Below, one piece after another: positions 8,226 through 16,542 of a DNA stretch of 64,000 nucleotides. The DNA is from RYN-230 sp963770545 (GTDB lineage Bacteria; Actinomycetota; Actinomycetes; Streptosporangiales; Streptosporangiaceae), in NCBI GenBank assembly GCA_963770545.1, contig CAVYQF010000010.1, forward strand, positions 85,953 through 149,952. The letters run 5' to 3'. The notes under the pieces were generated by a model. It was not told the origin of the DNA. It did not search any database and saw only the letters and a list, made by a program, of their open reading frames with translations. The position numbers and the translations under genes are program-made. The number at the start of each line of letters is the position of its first letter. Positions within the stretch are counted from its first letter, which is position 1.

Positions 8226-9035
8226 ATGCCGGTGATGAGCGAGTATCCGCCTGGCGCACCGTGCTGGGTGGATCTGTCCACGGCTGAGCCCGCCGCGTCC
8301 CGGTCCTTCTACACCGGCCTGTTCGGCTGGGCGTCCTACGCCGCACCAGGCGGCGGGGACGCGTCGTATACCTTCTTCGCCCCCGCTGGGACGGCGCCGC
8401 CGGACTTTCCCGGCCGGGTGGTGGCGGCCATGATGCCCAGCCCGGCCGCAGGACGGCCCGCCGCCTGGAACACCTATATCAGCGTGACCGATATCGACGC
8501 GACAGCGGCGAAGGTCACTAACGCGGGTGGCCAGGTGATCGTGCCCCCGCTGGACGTGGACGGCCAGGGCCGGATGGCCATGTTCGCCGATGATCAGGAC
8601 GCGTTGATCTCAGCCTGGCAGCCAGACGCCTTCCGGGGCTGCGGGCCGGTCAACGAGCCCGGCTGCTTCTGCTGGAGCGAACTGGCCTGCCGGGACACCG
8701 GGGCGGCCACGCGGTTCTACGGGCGCGTGTTCGGCTGGGAAGCCGAGACCAGCCAGTTGGGCCCGATGACCTACACCGAGTGGCGGCTCGGCGGCCGCGC
8801 GGTCGGCGGCCTGGTGCACATGGACGAGAACTGGCCCGAAGGGGTCGCGCCGCGCTGGGTCGTGTACTTCGCGGTGACAGACTGCGACGCGGCCGCGGCC
8901 CGGGCGGCCGAGCTGGGCGGCCAGGTGGCGGTGCCGCCCGCAGATGCCCCGCCCGGGCGCCTGGCCGTGGTCGCTGATCCCCAGGGGGCCGCCTTCACGA
9001 TCGTCAAACTGGCCGCGGGCCCCCCGTCCCCATAA
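8226..9035 (+). CDS. two-domain VOC (glyoxalase/bleomycin-resistance fold) protein
   Basis: 269 residues built from two vicinal-oxygen-chelate domains. The first opens GAPCWVDLSTAEPAASRSFY and the second GCFCWSELACRDTGAATRFY; each is followed by a GLFGW or RVFGW turn. Family members bind metals or hydrophobic small molecules. This arrangement is common in actinobacteria, usually annotated as a glyoxalase-like or hydroxylase protein, without a known substrate. A good GGAGG ribosome binding site precedes the ATG. It converges on gpgS with only 11 bp between stops. Confidence 0.85.
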   Translation: MPVMSEYPPGAPCWVDLSTAEPAASRSFYTGLFGWASYAAPGGGDASYTFFAPAGTAPPDFPGRVVAAMMPSPAAGRPAAWNTYISVTDIDATAAKVTNAGGQVIVPPLDVDGQGRMAMFADDQDALISAWQPDAFRGCGPVNEPGCFCWSELACRDTGAATRFYGRVFGWEAETSQLGPMTYTEWRLGGRAVGGLVHMDENWPEGVAPRWVVYFAVTDCDAAAARAAELGGQVAVPPADAPPGRLAVVADPQGAAFTIVKLAAGPPSP

Positions 9036-9046
9036 CCCCGCGCCGG

Positions 9047-10045
9047 TCAGGCGACCGTCTCCTGATCCTGCTCGGACGGCATGATCTGGGCCAGCGGGGG
9101 CCGCTCGTGCAGTTCGTTGAGGTGCTCGTCCAGCCGCAGCCCGGAGTCCGTAGCCACCGCGTGCAGGTACACCTCCGGCCGGCTCAGGGTCCGGACCCCG
9201 GGGAGGCCGGGACCGCACGTCCCCCGCTGCGGCAGCGACGCCCGGCTGGCCATCGCGCGCAGCACGGCCGAGCTCATCAGGCTGAGGTCCCACAACGGCT
9301 GGTGCCGGTTCTGCCGCGCCCCGAGATCCACCTGGGCCATCGCCCCCAGGCCCGCGTCCTCCAGCACATCAACCATGATGCCCAGCTCCACCCCGTACCC
9401 AGTGAGGAACGGGACGCTGCACAAAAGGTCACGGTACGCAGCGAACTCACCCGCCAGCGGCTGCACGAATCCGGTGAGTTCCGGGCAGAAGAAATTGAAC
9501 AACGGCTTGGCCATGAGCTCGGTGACGCGCCCGCCGCCATCTGCCACTGACTGGCTCGCGTCCGTATAAGGCCGCCGGTAAGCAGCCTTGGTGAACTGGA
9601 CCTCCGGCATCGTGAGCAGCGGCCCGAGCGTGCCGTAAATGAATTGCTCACGGAAGTTGCTGGTGTCTGCATCCGCGAACATGACGATGTCACCGCGGGC
9701 CACGGACAGGCTGCGCCACATGGCGTCACCCTTGCCCAGGGCCCTCCCATAATCAGGCAGCAGTTCGTTTTCCGAGTACACCTCGGCGCCCCAGGCGCGG
9801 GCGATGTCCGCGGTCCCGTCCGGCGAATCCGCATCGACGACCATAACCTGGTCAATCAGCCCGGTCCGGTCGTTGAGCCTGGCCACCTCGGCGAGGATCG
9901 GCCCAATGGTTCCGGCCACATTGCGGGCCGGGAAGATCAACGTGGTGCTGGCCTCGCGCGGCGCCTGGCCGGGAGTACCCAGGGCGGCGAAATCCTGGTG
10001 GTGAAATGATCGCTGCTCGAACCATTCCCGGACGTTTATGGTCAT
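9047..10045 (-). CDS. gpgS: glucosyl-3-phosphoglycerate synthase
   Basis: 332 residues, GT81/GT2-like retaining glycosyltransferase that transfers glucose from a nucleotide sugar to 3-phosphoglycerate, the first step toward glucosylglycerate and methylglucose lipopolysaccharides. It shows the NDP-sugar fold start TLIFPARNVAGTIGPILAEV, VVDADSPDGTADIARAWGAE, the GKGDAMW loop and the metal-binding D-A-D (residues 125-127, in IVMFADADTSNF). An AAAGG ribosome binding site lies upstream. No phosphatase (gpgP) is visible next to it; the only upstream neighbour is a sulfotransferase-like fragment. Confidence 0.92.
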   Translation of the reverse strand: MTINVREWFEQRSFHHQDFAALGTPGQAPREASTTLIFPARNVAGTIGPILAEVARLNDRTGLIDQVMVVDADSPDGTADIARAWGAEVYSENELLPDYGRALGKGDAMWRSLSVARGDIVMFADADTSNFREQFIYGTLGPLLTMPEVQFTKAAYRRPYTDASQSVADGGGRVTELMAKPLFNFFCPELTGFVQPLAGEFAAYRDLLCSVPFLTGYGVELGIMVDVLEDAGLGAMAQVDLGARQNRHQPLWDLSLMSSAVLRAMASRASLPQRGTCGPGLPGVRTLSRPEVYLHAVATDSGLRLDEHLNELHERPPLAQIMPSEQDQETVA

Positions 10046-10077
10046 GTATCGTGCCTTTCACTCAGGTCGCCGGTACA

Positions 10078-10425
10078 TCAGCCCAGGGTGCGGTGATGGC
10101 ATTTATGGCCGGGTGCATGCCCCTGCCCCGGCTGCCGCAAGCGGAGAAAATAGGCTAGCCGCACGATGTTGATTTCAGGTAAATGCGTGTTGCGTCCCGG
10201 TAAACGCGGGCGGGCTGGTGGGTCGCCGGTCACCGCCTCGTACTCGGCGAAGAGCGTGGCTGGCTCGCCGTCCAGGGCTTCCAGCACCGATAGCATCAGG
10301 TGCTGCCTGCGCAGCAGATTGCATTCCAGCGACGTCCCGGCCCGGCCACCAGTCACGCGGAACTGGTTCCAGGACAACGCGATGTCCACCGGATGGCGGA
10401 CCATAGCAAAGCCGCCGAAGGACAC
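10078..10425 (-). pseudogene. sulfotransferase-like fragment
   Basis: 115 codons with no credible start. The visible core is MVRHPVDIALSWNQFRV, resembling the PAPS 3'-phosphate-binding stretch of sulfotransferases (RxPxDxALS), followed by a helical segment LLRRQHLMLSVLEALDG. The N-terminal P-loop for 5'-phosphosulfate and the C-terminal part are missing. It lies just upstream of gpgS on the same strand. I read it as a decayed gene, with some doubt about the family. Confidence 0.4.
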
Positions 10426-10541
10426 GGTTCATCCTGCCCGACCACAGATGACCTGCGTCGGCAAGACCTTCGGCACCCGCACCCCACCGACGACGAATCA
10501 ACCACTCAGGACACTAATGCCGCTGAGCCAGTGCCGCTGAA

Positions 10542-12569
10542 TCAGTGCGGGCAGCCCCCGCCTCCGGTGCCCGGCACCGGGGCCGAGTTATCCGGAGCGA
10601 GGCGGGGTACGGGAGCGGTTCCGTTAGAGCCCATGATGGTGTTCCTGGCGGGGGACGGGGCGGGGGCGGAGGAGGCCCGCGCGGGCTGCGGGAGCCCGCC
10701 GTCGGCGGTCGCGTCGTCGTAGAAGAACTGGCGGCCGCGCAGCAGCGAGACCATGGCCCCGATGAACGACATGAGGGCCGCCGCGGTGAACACGATGACC
10801 AGGCCGTGGTGGAACGGGCCGGCGATCAGCGTCGGGAAGAAATGATTCCCGGTCAGCGCGGCCACGTTGTGGGCCGGGAGCCGGCTGAGCACCCCGGACG
10901 GCTTGAGCAGGTGCTGCACCGGGTTATAGCCCAGCAGGGCGGCGAACACTGTGCTCACCGGGGGCAGGTGGCCGACCTTGGTGGCGACGGACAGCGGCAC
11001 GCCCTGGGCGGTCAGCCCGCGGATCAGCGCGGGCGGCAGGGTGCTGGCCAGCCCGGCGATCAGGAGTGAGAAGAAGATGCCGATGGACAGGGACATGCCC
11101 GCGTTCTGGAACGTGGACCGCATGCCGGACGCGCTGCCCCGCTGGCTGGCAGGCACGCTGCTCATGATCGCGGAGGTGTTGGGCGAGGCGAACAGGCCCG
11201 AGCCCACCCCGTTGAAGAAAATGATCGTCGCGAACAGCCAGTACGGGAAGACCAGCGGCAGCATGATCAGGCCGATGAACGCGCAGGTGGCCACCAGCAG
11301 GCCAGCGGTGGCGAACGGGCGCGGGCCGTACTTGTCCGACAAGGTCCCTGAGATCGGCCCGGCGATCAGGAACCCGGCGGTCAGGGGCAGCATGTAGATG
11401 CCGGCCCACAGGGGCGTGTCGATGAAGTTGTAGCCGTGCAAGGGCAGCCAGATCCCGGCCAGCCAGAGCACCAGCATGAACTGCAGCCCGCCCCGAGCGA
11501 TCGAGCCGAGCAGGCTGGCCAGGTTCCCGGCCGCGAAGGCCCGGATCTTGAACAGGCCGAGCTGGAACATGGGCTCGGCGATGTGCGTCTCGATCAGGCA
11601 GAACACGACGAGCAGCGCCGCACCGCCGACCAGGCCGGCCAGCACCCACGGGTTCATCCAGCCGGTGGGATGCCCGCCGTAGGGCTGGATCCCGTAGGTG
11701 ATCGCGACCAGCAGCGCGGTGGCGCCGAGGCCGAACGTGACGTTGCCCCACCAGTCGATCTTGGCCTTATGGGTGGTGGCGATCTCCCGCAGGCTCTTAT
11801 AGGACCAGACGGTGCCGACGATCCCGATCGGGACGTTCACCCAGAACACCAGCCGCCAGTCGATCGCGGCCAGCAGCCCGCCCAGCAGGAGCCCGACGAA
11901 CTGGCCGGAGATCCCGGCGATCTGGTTGACACCCAGTGCCATGCCGCGCTTGCCGGCCGGGAACGCGTCGGTCAGGATCGCGGCCGAGTTGGACATCAGC
12001 ATGGCCCCGCCGAGGGCCTGCACCAGCCGGAAGCCGATCAGCCACAGCGCGCCACCGCTGCCGGTCAGCGGATCCAGCGACAGCGCGATCGAGGCCAGGG
12101 TGAAGACCACGAAGCCCAGGTTGTAGATGCGCACCCGGCCGTACATGTCGCCGAGCCGGCCCAGGGTGACCACGGCCACCGCGGTGACCAGCAGGTAGCC
12201 GATGATCATCCAGAGCAGGTAGCTGACGTTGCCCGGGGCGAGCGGGTCGAGCTTGATGCCGCGGAAGATGGCCGGCATCGCGATGATCACGATCGAGGCG
12301 TCGATCGTGGCCATCGTCATGCTGAGCGTGGTGTTGGAGAGCGCGATCCAGCGGTAGCGGGGGTCGGTGTCGCCGCTGCCGCTGCCGTTGCTGCCCGCGC
12401 TACCGCCGGGGGTGCCGTGACCGTTCGCCCGGGAGCGGCCGCTCAGCGTGCTCCCGTGGGACGCTGGTCCCTGGGCCGCTGTCCCGTGGGCCGGTGATCC
12501 GTTTGACGATGCCCCGTTTGAGGACGGCTTAGCGCCTGAGGCGCCGCTGCGATCAGCGAATCTCGACAC
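10542..12569 (-). CDS. MFS transporter, DHA2 (14-TM drug:H+ antiporter) family
   Basis: 675 residues. A low-complexity Ser/Gly/Asn-rich cytoplasmic N-terminus (about 70 residues) precedes a 14-helix major facilitator. Family motifs are MTMATIDASIVIIAMPAIF in TM1, LGRLGDMYGRVRIYNLGF in the TM2-3 loop (motif A) and FRLVQALGGAMLMSNSAAIL in TM4. It most likely exports lipophilic drugs or toxic metabolites using the proton gradient. The GTG start at 12569 lies 8 nt after a TAGCAT box. A MarR-type palindrome (12593-12610) sits just upstream, but no regulator gene is adjacent. Confidence 0.88.
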   Translation of the reverse strand: MSRFADRSGASGAKPSSNGASSNGSPAHGTAAQGPASHGSTLSGRSRANGHGTPGGSAGSNGSGSGDTDPRYRWIALSNTTLSMTMATIDASIVIIAMPAIFRGIKLDPLAPGNVSYLLWMIIGYLLVTAVAVVTLGRLGDMYGRVRIYNLGFVVFTLASIALSLDPLTGSGGALWLIGFRLVQALGGAMLMSNSAAILTDAFPAGKRGMALGVNQIAGISGQFVGLLLGGLLAAIDWRLVFWVNVPIGIVGTVWSYKSLREIATTHKAKIDWWGNVTFGLGATALLVAITYGIQPYGGHPTGWMNPWVLAGLVGGAALLVVFCLIETHIAEPMFQLGLFKIRAFAAGNLASLLGSIARGGLQFMLVLWLAGIWLPLHGYNFIDTPLWAGIYMLPLTAGFLIAGPISGTLSDKYGPRPFATAGLLVATCAFIGLIMLPLVFPYWLFATIIFFNGVGSGLFASPNTSAIMSSVPASQRGSASGMRSTFQNAGMSLSIGIFFSLLIAGLASTLPPALIRGLTAQGVPLSVATKVGHLPPVSTVFAALLGYNPVQHLLKPSGVLSRLPAHNVAALTGNHFFPTLIAGPFHHGLVIVFTAAALMSFIGAMVSLLRGRQFFYDDATADGGLPQPARASSAPAPSPARNTIMGSNGTAPVPRLAPDNSAPVPGTGGGGCPH

Positions 12570-12592
12570 GTTGATACATGCTACCTCGCATC

Positions 12593-12610
12593 AGTTGCTT
12601 GATCGCAACT
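12593..12610. promoter_or_regulatory. MarR-like palindrome upstream of MFS gene
   Basis: AGTTGC (12593-12598) and GCAACT (12605-12610) form a perfect inverted repeat with a 6-nt spacer, 24 bp upstream of the exporter start. Size and sequence resemble MarR-family operators. Confidence 0.5.
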
Positions 12611-12660
12611 ACTTATCCGGGCGAGTTTGGCTGACTGGTGGCGCCCGCCGGGCACAGGCG

Positions 12661-13989
12661 TCAGGCCGTGCCCCGGGCCAGCGCGATGAGCCGGTCCAGC
12701 ACCGCGCCGTTGCTGCTGGCCAGCCCGTCATGCTGGTATTCGTTCGTGATCCAGGGCCGCAGGCCGCGGATCACGCGGGTGGTGGGCACCGACAGCGCCA
12801 GCGGCACGTACATGTCCTCGTAGTAGACCGCCGCGGCGGCGGGCACCCCGCCGGCCGCGAGCCCGGCCGGATCGTAGAGCCGCGGCCAGGAGTCGCGCTG
12901 CGCGAGCTCGGATGCCGCGTCCCGCAGCGGTCGCAGTACCGGGTCGGTCTCGAACATCCAGGGGTAGATCATCTCCCCGGTGAACAGGAATGTGACGTCC
13001 CCGTCCACGGCGGCGGCCGGGTCGAATTCGGGAAACTCGGCCATGATCCGGTCCGCGGCCCAGCGGGTCGCGGACCCCTGGGCGTAACACGCCTCGTGCA
13101 CCAGCGCGTACAGCGGCGCCTCGGCGAAGGACAGCTCGGCCGCGACGCGGGCCAGGAACGCGTCGGACAACGCCGCCCCGGACGGGAGCGCTGGCCCGGC
13201 GTACGCGTCCTCCAGCAGGTAGTGCAGGGTGTCGCTGCCGCGGGAGGCACCGAGCATCCGGCCCAGGCCCTGGAAGGCCGGCACGGTCAGCCGCCCGCCG
13301 CCGGGCATGGTCACCTCGTGGCTGGCCAGGTGGCGGGCTATGACCCGGGCCCGGTCCGCGTCCATCGGGAACCGTTCGTAGTGCCGCCGGTTGCGTTCCG
13401 CGACGATCGGATAGGTGATCCGGTACACGTCGTCGGCGGTGGCGCCCAGGCCGGGCAGGCCGCCGCCGATCAGCGCCTCCCGGACTCCCTCCGGCGCAAA
13501 GGACAGGTAGGTGACCGTGCAGAAGCCGCCGAAGCTCTGGCCCAGCAGGGTCCACGGCTCGTCCCCCAGCAGCCGCCGACGGATCAGCTCCGCGTCACCG
13601 ACGATCGAGTCGGCCCGGAAATGGGCCAGGTAGTCGGCCTGGGCCCGGGGGGTGCCCAACCCGGCCAGGGTGTGCCGGGAGGCAGGCGTGGACCGGCCGG
13701 TGCCGCGCTGGTCCAGCAGCAGCACCCGGTAGTCATCCAGCGCCCGGTTCAGCCAGGACTCCCGCCCGAACGGGCGGGGGCTGCCGAACCCGGGGCCGCC
13801 CTGAAGGTAGACGAGCCACGGCAGGCCGGCCCCGCCGTCGCGCCGCCCGGCCGGCACGACCTCACGGGCGAACACCTCGATCTGCGGGCCATCCGGCTTC
13901 CGGTGGTCGAGCGGCACCGTGAACATGTGGTCGGTGAGCACCGTGCCGGGCTGGCGGAACACCGGGCCGGTCCGTACGTCTGCGGTCAT
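12661..13989 (-). CDS. prolyl aminopeptidase-like alpha/beta hydrolase (S33)
   Basis: 442 residues. The oxyanion segment WLVYLQGGPGFGSPRPFG contains the GGPG of proline iminopeptidases, followed by VLLLDQRGTGRSTP and the nucleophile elbow GQSFGGF (Ser152). A C-terminal NEYQHDGLASSNG likely supplies the catalytic His. These cytoplasmic enzymes remove N-terminal proline or related residues from peptides. TACGTT lies 6 nt before the ATG, so the transcript is probably leaderless. It follows the MFS gene on the same strand, but the MFS operator region lies between the two, so separate transcription is likely. Confidence 0.85.
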   Translation of the reverse strand: MTADVRTGPVFRQPGTVLTDHMFTVPLDHRKPDGPQIEVFAREVVPAGRRDGGAGLPWLVYLQGGPGFGSPRPFGRESWLNRALDDYRVLLLDQRGTGRSTPASRHTLAGLGTPRAQADYLAHFRADSIVGDAELIRRRLLGDEPWTLLGQSFGGFCTVTYLSFAPEGVREALIGGGLPGLGATADDVYRITYPIVAERNRRHYERFPMDADRARVIARHLASHEVTMPGGGRLTVPAFQGLGRMLGASRGSDTLHYLLEDAYAGPALPSGAALSDAFLARVAAELSFAEAPLYALVHEACYAQGSATRWAADRIMAEFPEFDPAAAVDGDVTFLFTGEMIYPWMFETDPVLRPLRDAASELAQRDSWPRLYDPAGLAAGGVPAAAAVYYEDMYVPLALSVPTTRVIRGLRPWITNEYQHDGLASSNGAVLDRLIALARGTA

Positions 13990-13995
13990 GCCGGT

Positions 13996-14001
13996 AACGT
14001 A
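13996..14001 (-). promoter_or_regulatory. putative -10 box, leaderless hydrolase gene
   Basis: TACGTT on the minus strand, 6 nt before the ATG at 13989. Confidence 0.5.
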
Positions 14002-14176
14002 CGCGAGCCTGCCACCCGGAAGCCGGAGCGGGGGATGGCCCGCTCCGGCCCGGTTCGGGGAGTTCGCCGCGGCCGGATCCGCCTGCGAGCACGACAGGAC
14101 ACGTGCCCTCGCTCAGCGCATGCCGTCCAGCGGGACGCCAGAGTAGCGTGGCCCACCTGTCTAGTGCCGGGATCTG

Positions 14177-14243
14177 GTGCTGGGGATCAGGTGCTGGGGA
14201 TCAGGTGCTGGGGATCAGGTGCTGGGGATCAGGTGCTGGGGAT
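14177..14243 (+). repeat. 14-bp tandem repeat, 4.8 copies, in the GH13 leader
   Basis: Unit GTGCTGGGGATCAG repeated at 14177, 14191, 14205 and 14219, with a partial fifth copy at 14233. It ends 9 bp before the ribosome binding site of the amylase-like gene. The period is not a multiple of three, so it is probably untranslated. Confidence 0.9.
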
Positions 14244-14263
14244 CTAAAGCTGAGGAGCAACGA

Positions 14264-15631
14264 GTGCCGGACTGGGTTAAGCACGCCATCTGGTGGCAGG
14301 TCTACCCGCTCGGCTTCGCCTCGGCGGAAGCCGCCAACGAGCCGGGTGAAGCCGGGCGCGACAGCACAGCCGGGCAGGCGGCCGGCGCGCCGCCGGTCGC
14401 GCACCGGCTCGGGCAGCTGACCGACTGGCTGGACTACGCGGTGAACCTGGGTGCCTCCGGGCTGGCACTCGGACCCGTCTTCGCCTCCCAGACGCACGGG
14501 TACGACACGACGGACCACTACCGGATCGACCCCCGGCTCGGGGATGACCAGGACTTCGCGGCCCTGGCGCAGGCCGCGCACGCGCGTGGGCTGCGGCTGC
14601 TGCTCGACGGGGTGTTCAACCACGTGGGCCGCGGCTTCCCGGCCTTCCGCCGGGTGCTGGAACAAGGCCCGTCCGCTCCCGAGGCCTCGTGGTTCCGGCT
14701 GGCCTGGCCGCCGGACTGGACGCCGGGGACAGACCCGGAGTACGGCACGTTCGAGGGCCACGAGGCGCTGGTGGCGCTCAACCACGACGAGCCGGCCGTG
14801 GCCGATTACGTCACGGGCGTGATGAACCACTGGCTGGACGCAGGCGCGGACGGCTGGCGGCTGGATGCGGCCTACGCGGTGCCCGCGGCGTTCTGGGCGC
14901 GGGTGGTGCCCCAGGTGCGGGCCAGTCATCCCCGGTCGTACCTGGTGGGCGAGGTGATCCACGGCGATTACCCGGAATTCGTGGCCGCGTCGGGCCTGGA
15001 CTCGGTCACCCAGTACGAGCTGTGGAAGGCCATCTGGAGCGCGCTGAACGACCGCAACCTGTTCGAACTGGGACATGCCCTGGGCCGGCACAACGTTTTC
15101 CTCGAGACGTTCGCGCCGCTGACCTTCGTGGGCAACCACGACGTGACCCGGCTGGCCAGCCGCCTGGAGGATGACCGGCACTTCGCCCACGCGCTGGCCG
15201 TCCTGCTCACCGTGGGCGGCACGCCCGCCATCTACTACGGCGACGAGCAGGCCTTCCGGGGAACCAAGGAGGAGCGGGCCGGCGGGGACGACGAGATCCG
15301 GCCCGCGTTCCCAGGCGCCCCGGACGACCTGGCCCTCGGCGGCTGGCCCATCTACCGGCTGCACCAGGACCTCATTGGGCTGCGCCGCCGCCACCCGTGG
15401 CTGCACCGGGCGCAGACCACGGTGCTGCACCTGGCCGGCGAGCAGATGATCTACCGGGTGGCGGCGGGGGAGCAGCATCTGGTGGTGGCGCTCAGCCTGG
15501 CGGACGAAGAAGTCCGCAACGTGGTCCCGGGAAGCCGGGAGATACTGGCTGGCCCCGGGACCCTGGCCGGTGCCGGGGGCCCGGCGGCGCAGGTGATCCT
15601 GCCGGCGCACGGCTGGGCGATCTTGTCCTAG
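14264..15631 (+). CDS. GH13 alpha-amylase family enzyme
   Basis: 455 residues from a GTG at 14264, chosen because GAGGAG (14252-14257) is 6 nt upstream and the protein then begins MPDWVKHAIWWQVYPLGF, the normal GH13 opening. Upstream codons only translate the tandem repeat. Catalytic motifs are DGVFNHVG, GWRLDAAY (nucleophile Asp201), LVGEVIHGDY (acid/base Glu230) and FVGNHDVTR (transition-state stabiliser Asp293). No signal peptide, so cytoplasmic. It is shorter than trehalose synthases and lacks carbohydrate-binding modules, so a cyclomaltodextrinase or oligosaccharide hydrolase role is more likely; exact specificity cannot be read. Confidence 0.87.
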   Translation: MPDWVKHAIWWQVYPLGFASAEAANEPGEAGRDSTAGQAAGAPPVAHRLGQLTDWLDYAVNLGASGLALGPVFASQTHGYDTTDHYRIDPRLGDDQDFAALAQAAHARGLRLLLDGVFNHVGRGFPAFRRVLEQGPSAPEASWFRLAWPPDWTPGTDPEYGTFEGHEALVALNHDEPAVADYVTGVMNHWLDAGADGWRLDAAYAVPAAFWARVVPQVRASHPRSYLVGEVIHGDYPEFVAASGLDSVTQYELWKAIWSALNDRNLFELGHALGRHNVFLETFAPLTFVGNHDVTRLASRLEDDRHFAHALAVLLTVGGTPAIYYGDEQAFRGTKEERAGGDDEIRPAFPGAPDDLALGGWPIYRLHQDLIGLRRRHPWLHRAQTTVLHLAGEQMIYRVAAGEQHLVVALSLADEEVRNVVPGSREILAGPGTLAGAGGPAAQVILPAHGWAILS

Positions 15632-15725
15632 CGTCCTTGTGGTGGCCTCGGAGTCCCAGCCTCACGGAGCTGACCTCACGGAGCGCTTCGGGGGACCTGG
15701 GTGACGGCTCTCTAGCTAACTCCTC

Positions 15726-15731
15726 TACCGT
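15726..15731 (+). promoter_or_regulatory. putative -10 box, leaderless membrane-protein gene
   Basis: TACCGT, 6 nt before the ATG at 15738. Confidence 0.45.
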
Positions 15732-15737
15732 TACGCA

Positions 15738-16355
15738 ATGCTGTATCAGCTCGCGTCCCTGGCCCGTGTGGACTTCTCCCCTCAGCACCGTCAGCCATCC
15801 GCGGGGCGGGTCCTGCTGGCAACAATCGCCTCGATCGCCGGATCGCTGGCGGCCGACGCCATCCTGGTCGTCATCGGGAAGGCCATCTTCCCCAGCACCA
15901 GGTGATTCGCGCACTACCAGTTCTCCGACTACGCCAAGCTCACCGTGATCGGCGTGATCATCGCGTGCGCGGCGTGGCCGATCGTGACGACGATCAGTTC
16001 GGCTCCGCGGTGGCTGTTCTTCCGCCTGGCCATCCTGGTAACGCTGGTCCTATGGCTGCCCGATCTCTACATCCTGCACGTGGGCGAGTCGGCCAAGGGG
16101 GTCGCCGTGCTCATGGTCATGCATGCGGCGATCGCCTTGGTCACCTACAACCTGCTGGTGCACCTCGCCCCGGTCCGCCCTGCGGCCGGAGGCTCACCGG
16201 CCGGGAGCCCGCCGTTCAGGAGGCGGTCGCCCGCAAGCCCGGGGTCCGCGGGTTCAGGATCCGCGGGTTCAGGGTCTGCGGGTTCAGGGTCTGCGGAGCG
16301 AGGCGTCGCGGACCCGGAGCAGGCCACCCGCGGACGGCACCGGCACGTCCGCTGA
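15738..16355 (+). pseudogene. DUF6069-like membrane protein interrupted by in-frame TGA
   Basis: The frame starting at ATG 15738 reads a first membrane segment (VLLATIASIAGSLAADAILV), reaches TGA at 15903-15905, and continues in the same frame with FAHYQFSDYAKLTVIGVIIA and three more hydrophobic segments, ending HAAIALVTYNLLVHLAPV. Both sides of the stop look like one four-helix DUF6069-type protein. The stop is therefore a nonsense mutation or a sequencing error. The C-terminus runs on into a Gly/Ser/Ala-rich repeat (16243-16295). Family assignment is from memory of the sequence style. Confidence 0.55.
16243..16295 (+). repeat. 15-bp tandem repeat, about 3 copies
   Basis: Degenerate copies of GGGTTCAGGGTCTGC encode a Gly-Ser-Ala repeat (GSAGSGSAGSGSAGSG) at the tail of the broken membrane-protein gene. 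Confidence 0.75.
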
Positions 16356-16542
16356 CGGCGGGCCATCCACGCGGTCCGCCCGGCGGGACTTGGCCACTCA
16401 GCGCCACGCGCCCGCCAAAACGTCGCGCCGCAGGTCGGGATAAGCCCTGCGTGTCCCGGGCGCGGGTTGCTGACCTGCGGCCGTTCGCCTGCAGTGTCCC
16501 TCGAGTCGTCGTTTTGTCGGTGGCGGGTGGGATGATTCGAAT

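Noticed and set aside
11436..12497. Long plus-strand open frame opposite the MFS exporter
   Set aside because: It mirrors the exporter codons, has Gln/Asp/Arg-rich low-complexity sequence and no family resemblance; an antisense shadow caused by high GC.
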